Under the pieces are notes generated by a model. It saw only the letters and a list, made by a program, of their open reading frames with translations, ran no database searches and was not told where the DNA came from. DNA of 64,000 nucleotides from Primulina eburnea. Its lineage: Eukaryota; Streptophyta; Magnoliopsida; Lamiales; Gesneriaceae. Where the stretch lies: NCBI RefSeq assembly GCF_022965805.1, contig NC_133101.1:434001-498000 (forward strand), written 5' to 3'. A program made the translations under genes and the position numbers. Below, one piece after another: positions 57,060-64,000 of the stretch (positions are counted from its first letter, which is position 1; each line of letters starts with the position of its first letter).

Positions 57060-60000
57060 CTAAGAGATATTCAGTTTCAAATGCATTTAAGCAAGGTGGA
57101 TTATTGCTGCGGCGATAGGGATGAAATTATTCACGTTTTGAAGAGATGGGTGTAGTTTATTCGGAGAGATTTTCCCTGTGGAAGTTGGTGGAGACTGGCT
57201 GATAGCGAGCGAGAAATGGGTAGCTCATCGATTGCGGCGAAGCCGGTGACTGTCTTGAGTGCTCTGAATCAAATGTGGGCGTTGATAAATGATGAGAAAG
57301 GGGTTTGAGAAAGGGGTTCTGTACACATCATCTGGCTGGCATCGGTTCGTGTGATCAGTTCTACAGAGTTCTTTACTATGTTTTTGTGATCATTTGACGC
57401 GACTGTACATCTTTGATCGGGCATGAACTTGTAAATCATTTCTGTCCTCTTAACTTATTTAACTCATTCAGTGCTGTTCTTTAGTATTTGTTTTGCGCAC
57501 TCTTCTTTTTATAAAATATTTCACATAGCTGATGCGATCGTTTACTCTTATTGGATATCATTCTTGTCTGATTTGGATTTTCGTACGGTGTATTATAAAA
57601 GTCCCCGATATTATGTGTTGAACTATCATCTTTTCTGCAGCTTTCAGATATTTCAATGCCCGGAATAATCATGGACTCTGTTTTTTCTGCAGTAAATGGT
57701 GAAACCTTAATGTTCTACCATCTGAGACTTTCAGCTCAAGAGTTCTATACTTTTGAATTCATAGAATGCCATCTTTCTTGGATGGGAATACTTGAAACTA
57801 CCTTTAACTCGCATTTATTTTTGGGCGGTATGTAGCAGAAGACTTGTCTATCAACTGTATGCCCTCTTGAAAAGAACGACACTATGATTCAATGTATTTC
57901 GAAATCATACTTCATAAAAAAGTAAATGTTTATGTGAACACTAAGAGAAGCTTTCAATTCATTGATTACATCGATCCACCTCCAATGAAACCTTAAGGAT
58001 ATTGCTAACTCATCTACATTTAAGTGTACCAGTTTCTCGTGGCATGTGCTAATAACTTCAAGCAAGCAGATTGCCATATTATATTACTATTTTCAATTCT
58101 GCGAGTCATTTCTAATTGTTGTCGTAAATGTTCCGAACTTGGGCCAAAGGGATTTTAGTGGGTTGGGCCAAGACTATGAAATACAAGACAATCCAAAGTC
58201 TTCAAATATTTTAGAAGGGCTTGGAAGAGGGAGAGAGAATAGGCGATCACATGCAGTGGAGGGAAAATGAATTTAAAGGGCAGAGTTGGTTATTGTGGGG
58301 GTAATGGGTATTGAGAATTTTATTGAGGATTGAGGTAGTTACTAGCATTGTTATGGAAGGGGAGAGAATTATGTTCAGTGGGGATATTGTTCTTGATCTT
58401 GTGGCGCCATTTTTCCTCGAAGGAACTCGGTCATTTCTTTTGTAAAAGTATTTTATATTGCATTAGATTGAATTTCCTTTGAGTCTTCCGTCTCTGTGTT
58501 AAATTGTTGCTGTTTTATTTTGCAAAGTAAGATATAATTTGTGACAATAAACATACTTCATCAAATGTCAGAATTGGGGCTCTATAACAAACATCCAGGA
58601 ATAGATGTTATCTGATAATCGTTTCTGTTTTGGAATTTTATCTCAATGCCGTATATCTTGTTTAAGCAACCATTTAGATGCTCAAAAGGACTATTGTTTT
58701 TTTTTAAACCTTGATAGCAGGCTTACATGCATGTGTTGTGGCTTGTTCACTTTATCAGATGTAGAGCTGTGGTACTAATTGGTTTTTTTCTGAAGTCCTG
58801 CAGGTTAAGCTCCCGAGGGAAACTTTATTTAGTCCTCTTTCTCGGGTTTGTATTTTATTTAGACTATGCACAATTAGGTTTGGAACTTGATTCGACATGT
58901 GCTCTTTATTAGTTTCTACATATCGTGTAATTCATCAGGATGGCGTTACATTTTATGGAGGATACGTCCTTTTTTGACTCAGAAGCAGTTGGGGATCTGA
59001 CTAGCAGAATTATTGCAGATTGTCAACGATTATCTCACACAATTGGAAATAATATACATTTGATCCTGAGAAATATTCTTCAGGTCACCATTAATCTAGC
59101 TCATTCTAAAGTATTGATCACTTACCTAATTTTGGTCTTCTCTATTGACTTATATTTTTCTGGGTTCAGGTGCTTTTGTCAACTCGATGATTTTGTCGTG
59201 GTCCCTAGCACTGTCATCACTGATCATATGCTTTACTTTATCTGCAATTTTTGTTATTTGTGGCCTGTAAGTTTTGAGATACTTCTTTGCATACTGAATT
59301 TCACAGTTCACTCCTCCGATTCTCTGCTAGTTGTTTATATGATTTTGTTGTTACCAGTATCTTAGGACATTTCATGTGACCCTTTACTGCCTAGATAGTA
59401 CATAGTCTTGGTAAATTTTTTGGTGTATTTTCGTAAAAACCGGATCTTCTTAGTGGCTTTTAATACAAATTTTCATTTATAGTGCTGTGATTTGGCAATT
59501 TGTCAATAACTAACCGTTTTTGTAGTAGTCTAGGAGATTTTGACGTTAAAGCTTGTTATTTGACTTTGATTATCGACAATGGACTGCACCAGTATCCTAA
59601 TTCTCGCGCCTATCATGTTCAACTAGCACCTGGTTTGTTTCCCACTTGCAGTTTTTTGGAGCACTGAAAATTTCTTTTTCGTCTTTTTCGTCTTTTTTGG
59701 ACAGGTGCCAGAAAAAAGCAGCAAAGCTTGCTCAAGGTTTGACCTCCTCTGCCAATGATGTACATCAGAAAATTAACTCATATTTCAATACATCTATTAT
59801 TCCTTGTCAAATATCTTCTCCCAAAAAAATCAGGTTGCCCAAGAAACACTGTCTTCAATCAAAACAATCTGGGCGTATGGAACAGAAAGAGAAGAGTGTC
59901 AAAGGTCTTACAATGTTATTCAAATCATGTGCTTCATTTGTATGGTTTTCCTGAATATTAAAGCAGCAACGCGTGCAAGCTGAAGCTGGGTATCTGTAGA

Positions 60001-62047
60001 CTTATTTGCGTAAAACATTTAGCTTTTGAGGTTCACCCAATGGCTTGAGCGGCTGGCGTCCATGGGTATGCGAGAAAGTGTTATGGTTTCTGGAAGAACT
60101 TGAGCTTCATCGTGTTGTATAGAATGATCCAGGTTTGTCTCTATTTGATAATGATAACAAAAATTTGTACATTGTACTAGAAAATCTGATATGTACATAA
60201 ATATTCTGAAATTATATCATAGGTTTTTGCAGTTCTTTTAGGATGAACGTCTATTTTATCCAGCCGTCTTACAGTCGATTCATCGTTCACCTAGTAGTCA
60301 GTTCTTATCAAAAGGTTGGTGACTTTTTTTTTTTTTGGCTTTTTTTTTTTTATCTGATGTGCTCATGATCGAGCCTTTTCATGTCTGGTATTAAAAGATT
60401 CCTTGGAATTGTTCTATGACGCTCAACTCTTCAATCCTTACAATTTTACTGATGCACAATCAATTTCACAATGTCAAATCTTCAATTCTTCAAATTTTAA
60501 GGTAACCCTATAACAGTATGAGGGAGAGCTAAATATGTTCTTTCGACATTTACCTTTTTAAATGATCGTTTAGTTATAGCTCTTTGGTCTTTCTACATTG
60601 AATTCCGTTTTACTGATTATTTGTTGCTACTCAATCCATGAATTTGCTGTTTATTCTCTGACAGGAGTAAAATTTCAAGAGCTGACAGGATGCATCGAGT
60701 TAGCTTATGTGTATAAGTGATGGACAGTCATACAATTTGTATGAAATGGTTTACAATGTTCATCTCCAGAATGCTCTCTATTTATGATTTCGTCTCCAGT
60801 GATCTTGTAACGCGAAACTTTTACCTCTGTCTGTGTTCCCTGATATCCAGATTTATATAAACGGCATTCCTCTTAAAGAGATGGACGTCAGTTGGCTGAG
60901 AGAAAATTTTGGATTTGTTAGGCAGGTTAGACTCGCAAAAAACTTGAATTTGGTTGAACCTTGCTGCACAAAGTTGTTCGCTGAAAGTTCTTAACGATCA
61001 GGAGCCCCACATTTTCCGTAGTGATGTCGAGTCGAACATAAGCTATGGCTGCTTTAGAAGCATTAGAAGAGAAAAGATATAAAAGTATTCGCTCACGATT
61101 TCATCTCTCTTTCTAATGGTTATGATACCATAATTGATGATAATTTGCTGAGTGGAGGGCAAGAGCAGCATTTCAATAGCAAAGCCCATCTTCAGAGATC
61201 CTGAGATACTGGTACTTGATGAAGCCACCAGTTCTCTCGATGTTGAGAGTGAAAGTTATACGAAGGTATAAGATTTGGCTTTAAATTCTACCTTAAAGGG
61301 AGGGTATATCGTCTTCAAAACTATAGTACATTTGACATTCTTGTACTTCCATACGTACACTGGACAGGAGGTTTTTCATTGTTTGAAAAATGATTCGAAG
61401 AAACTGGGAATCATTATAATAGCACAAATGTCAGTTTTCCTCACTACGCCCCTTTGCGTTTGTAAGCAATTCTGAGCCCGCTTCCACAGGCTGTCTTCTG
61501 TCAAAGGAGCAGATAGAATCCTGGTTATGGACGATGGACAAATTGTTGTGGAAAAATGCTTAATTTGTTCAAGTATCCAATGAATAAGAAGCCTGAGCCA
61601 AGTTGAACTTCCTTTATTTAGAAATGGTATGATTTTGAGAATTTATCTTTCTTGGGAAATAAATCTTTATATTCTATTCTATTACTTGTCTTAGATAGGG
61701 AATCATGCTTCTTGATGAAGACTATTCGCAAAATATATCCTCTTTAAGGCAGGTTGTGAATAGTTGTGGAGACTGACGTAGTTAGAAGAACTAGGTGGAC
61801 AAAATTCAAATAATATTTTCTTTTGTAAAAAAAAATTATTGGAAAAATTATACTGTTTTGTTTTGTTTTGTTGTATTAAGATGATATGATTCCACAAATT
61901 GAATTCAAATAAAATTTTCAAAACCCTCCAATTTATATCTTTAGAGCTGATCATTTGAACCATTCATTCACGCAGATTGGCAATCACAGGGATAGAAATG
62001 GAGAATATGCTTTGCTCCATCATCAAGAGAATGGCCTTGCCTACTGA
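57060..62047 (+). pseudogene. ABCB26: ABCB26-type (TAP-like) chloroplast ABC transporter pseudogene
   Basis: A colinear series of decayed exons matches plant ABCB26. It runs LKRWV-stop-FIRRDFPCGSWW with AAKPVTVLSALNQMWALI (57,138-57,309), then TSFFDSEAVGDLTSR and ADCQRLSH (58,940-59,083). Next are KKAAKLAQGLTSSANDV (59,703-59,765), AQETLSSIKTIWAYGTEREE (59,833-59,905) and WLERLASMGMRESV (60,046-60,131). GVKFQELTGCIEL (60,663-60,705), INGIPLKEMDVSWLRE (60,851-60,924) and EPHIFRSDVESNISYGC (about 61,001) follow. LSGGQ and, one frame off, [12 protein letters not shown] come at 61,140-61,265. VKGADRILVMDDGQIV (61,500) and GEYALLHHQENG to a stop at 62,045-62,047 close the series. The Walker A exon between 60,712 and 60,850 is missing. 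Many stops and frameshifts make this a pseudogene of an inner-envelope type half-transporter. Confidence 0.88.
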
Positions 62048-62348
62048 ACACGATCGCTGCTCCATTCAAGTTCTGCAAATCAAGGTAGGTTTTCTATTTT
62101 CTCTACTATCAATTTTTAAATTCCTCTACATATAATCCCCAGTCGCTAGGAAATAGGAATCAAGTATGTATTACAACTTTGCCATCTCACTATGTCTCCA
62201 TCCTTTCATTAATTGGCAATAAAATATTTCACAACCACTTAAAATATACAGGATGAGACTGGTGCTATGTACATAAAGGAAAAGAGAAGAATTTCCACTT
62301 ATTTTGTTGTTTTAAATTACTGTTGGCGAAAGGGAGCGAACCTTTTTC
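62048..62348. other. short spacer between pseudogene and small minus-strand gene
   Basis: No coding signal. It likely contains the 3' flank of both neighbours, which are convergent. Confidence 0.5.
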
Positions 62349-62567
62349 TTATAATGACTCGAGCAGGGTAGTGTCGAAATCGGCGGGCTGTGGAACTTGT
62401 TGATGTGGGAGCCCTTTAACTTTAACATCGTCCTTGGCATCATTACCATGTCCACCATTCTTGCTGCTGCGCCTGTGCTCATCAATCTCATCTCTCACTT
62501 CTTTGTTGCCACCCTTCTTCTCTGCCTCCACCTCTTTTCCGTTTTCTTCTCGTTTTTCCTTATCCAT
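62349..62567 (-). CDS. small hydrophilic Lys/Glu/Asp-rich protein (LEA-like character)
   Basis: A 72-aa intronless frame starts MDKEKREENGKEVEAEKKGG and is rich in Lys, Glu, Asp, Gly and Arg. It has no Cys, Trp, Tyr or signal peptide, and ends FDTTLLESL-TAA. Two promoter elements on the same strand support it: a TATA-like TTTATAGA at about 62,632-62,639 (about 65-70 bp before the ATG) and a G-box CACGTG at 62,701-62,706. The composition and the ABRE-like G-box recall LEA-type stress proteins. No family motif could be named, so this is inference. It could also be an unexpressed frame. Confidence 0.45.
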   Translation of the reverse strand: MDKEKREENGKEVEAEKKGGNKEVRDEIDEHRRSSKNGGHGNDAKDDVKVKGLPHQQVPQPADFDTTLLESL

Positions 62568-62631
62568 CCCTTGTCGAGTTTCGTCAGATTTGCAATTGCT
62601 TTAGTGCTCAATCTCGTGTCTGTGTTTGTAT

Positions 62632-62639
62632 CTATAAAT
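62632..62639 (-). promoter_or_regulatory. TATA-like box of the small minus-strand gene
   Basis: TTTATAGA on the minus strand (plus TCTATAAA) is followed by CAAACACAGACACG, a plausible start site about 25-30 bp on. The ATG is at 62,567. Confidence 0.45.
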
Positions 62640-62700
62640 TAATTCAAAATTGTTTGTCAAAGAACACGTTGCATGCATATTCAGATGTTTTGGTTTATGC

Positions 62701-62706
62701 CACGTG
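62701..62706 (-). promoter_or_regulatory. G-box / ABRE-type core CACGTG
   Basis: TGCCACGTGCC lies 134 bp upstream of the 62,567 ATG and about 60 bp upstream of the TATA-like box. The position suits bZIP-mediated ABA or stress control, which is inferred only. Confidence 0.45.
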
Positions 62707-62779
62707 CCGTGTCCCTCTAGCTTCTAGAAGTTGCTGGACTTTGTTATCACATCTTTTCATTCTTCTTTCCACGCATCGT

Positions 62780-62800
62780 TATATATATATATATATATAT
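62780..62800. repeat. (TA)n microsatellite
   Basis: About ten TA units. Confidence 0.9.
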
Positions 62801-63121
62801 GCCGAGAGGGACCTAAGCAGTCCTTGATTGGGAGATTTCATCCCTTCAATAGCAGCCCTTGTACTGATTTTAAGCTCTTGACTGGCGCCTTTGTATGTCT
62901 CAACTTGACCTCTTATTGCCGGTTATGGGCTTGCTCGATTGGACTTTCTATATGTAGATGAAAGTGACGACTTGGTCTTTTATCGTCATTATATGATATC
63001 CCACTCGGAATCCCCATCTTATAGACGTCTTTAGCCACCCACGCTATTAGAGCTATTGCATAGGTCTACTGGACAAGGGTGCTCACAGAAGTGTGCAGGA
63101 TATCAAAACTATATATATTTT

Positions 63122-63125
<4 letters not shown>

Positions 63126-63179
<54 letters not shown>
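63126..63179. repeat. (TA)n microsatellite
   Basis: About 27 uninterrupted TA units. Confidence 0.95.
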
Positions 63180-63181
<2 letters not shown>

Positions 63182-64000
63182 TGAAAATAATCCAACTAAG
63201 TATCGATTCAATGATCTCGAATTTAAATGCCAACTTATAATTAAGATCATAGGAGGACGAAGTTTATTTGAAAAAATAGGTAATTTGGAACTTCCAAATG
63301 GACGGCCAGAACAGTCCTCGTATTGAATTTACTCTGCCAAGAAGAAGCGATCTCAACCGCACGTTCCGTGCAACTTTATGTTTCGAATTGCTGGAAAGTA
63401 TTTCTAAAGCCTGGTTTAGTTTTAGGATTTTAGCCTCTCTTCTTTAGGTTCAAATTATTTATGGCTACTTACGGTGGTGGTGGGCATGAACCCAATTCAA
63501 TAATGGAGACTGAAGAAAAAGAAATGATTAATCCCACGCTAACTAGAAAAGTGAAAGTATACAACAAACTTTGTCAAAGAGGTTATGATGCTACTTCTCT
63601 ATGTTACTTATTTTTTTTTTCTTTTTTCTTAGATAACGACCGTGTTTGAAGCCAAAAATTTCATATGAAAAAATGATTTTCGAATATCTTTTTCCACTGC
63701 GTTAGGACTCATGTTCAGAGTTCTTACGGATCAGATAAGATCGGGTTCCAACATGTTTAGTTGATTGATGACAGAATAGGTCCCATTTTTGGGGGAAAAA
63801 AACAAAATATATATATATATGTTCTCTTCATCATTCCACGTGTAGGATTTCTTTTGTCCTTTTTGTTAAAATAATCATTCGGGAATTGGTAATAAGTTGA
63901 AAAATGGCTAGATTTTTATGCTGCTTTATGTCTGTGCATTATTGTCTTCTCTACTCGGTTCACACTTTCATATGTGGCATACACATTTCACTTTTGCAGT

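Larger units (their letters stand above)
62707..64000. other. right end of window, repeats and unassigned open frames
   Basis: It contains TA microsatellites at 62,780-62,800 and 63,126-63,179. Protein-like but stop-broken plus-strand sequence runs about 62,800-63,100, for example ARLDFLYVDESDDLVFYRHY and ISHSESPSYRRL. An ATG frame at 63,461 (MATYGGGGHEPNSIMETEEK, then TLTRKVKVYNKLCQRGYDA) may be the first exon of a gene whose rest lies outside the window. No family was recognised for either. Confidence 0.35.

Noticed and set aside
58130..58480. Possible LTR or retrotransposon fragment inside the ABC pseudogene
   Set aside because: The GA-rich sequence and GGCGCCATTT resemble retroelement 3' ends. 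I found no paired repeat, TSD or coding part, so it stays an intron-like segment.

Overview
This is a window of nuclear DNA from a flowering plant, almost certainly a eudicot. The evidence is AT-rich intergenic DNA, short GT-AG introns, plant-only gene families (LOB, SIAMESE-related, cysteine-rich receptor-like kinase, DUF1421/FLOE), a Ty1/copia retrotransposon and several MITE-like elements. A short interspersed repeat at about 56,295-56,475 resembles one I associate with Lamiales genomes. That placement is recollection plus inference and was not tested.

Layout. 1-2.4 kb is AT-rich with a small tandem repeat. 2.4-3.7 kb holds a decayed GDSL esterase/lipase (+). 4.0-7.45 kb holds an intact nine-exon SGF29 homologue (-), a SAGA chromatin reader with a 14-nt microexon. 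7.75-9.73 kb holds two DNA-transposon-like elements. 10.2-10.9 kb holds a small unknown two-exon gene (+) with a frame break. 12.8-15.4 kb holds an intact eight-exon cysteine-rich receptor-like kinase (+). 15.9-22.1 kb holds a complete, young Ty1/copia element (-) with 276-bp LTRs, an ATTAT target duplication and a pol gene broken by a 13-bp tandem duplication. 22.5-25.2 kb holds a DUF1421/FLOE-family QPS-rich protein (+). 25.2-31.7 kb is mostly non-coding with two damaged minus-strand gene fragments and a hairpin.

33.0-38.4 kb holds a CCCH zinc-finger/RRM protein of the C3H27 (RBM26/27) type (+). It has a hAT-like MITE in intron 1 and a 171-bp, roughly four-copy coding minisatellite in its last exon. 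38.9-39.2 kb holds a two-exon, 5'-truncated minus-strand fragment. 41.3-41.9 kb holds a class I LOB-domain transcription factor (-). 42-49 kb is a gene desert with repeats. 49.87-50.19 kb holds an SMR6-like CDK inhibitor (+) with an E2F-type site upstream. 50.2-57 kb is another desert with repeats and an orphan GC-rich island carrying two E2F-type sites. 57.1-62.05 kb is a long, exon-by-exon decayed ABCB26-type ABC transporter pseudogene (+) without a Walker A exon. 62.35-62.57 kb is a small hydrophilic protein gene (-) with a G-box/TATA promoter.

These are independent nuclear genes, not an operon-like system. I found no convincing undescribed multi-gene system. The most useful leads are the coding minisatellite, the SGF29 microexon, the single-event breakage of the young copia pol, the orphan E2F island and the possible small stress-type gene. 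All exon structures were assembled by eye from splice signals and reading-frame phase.
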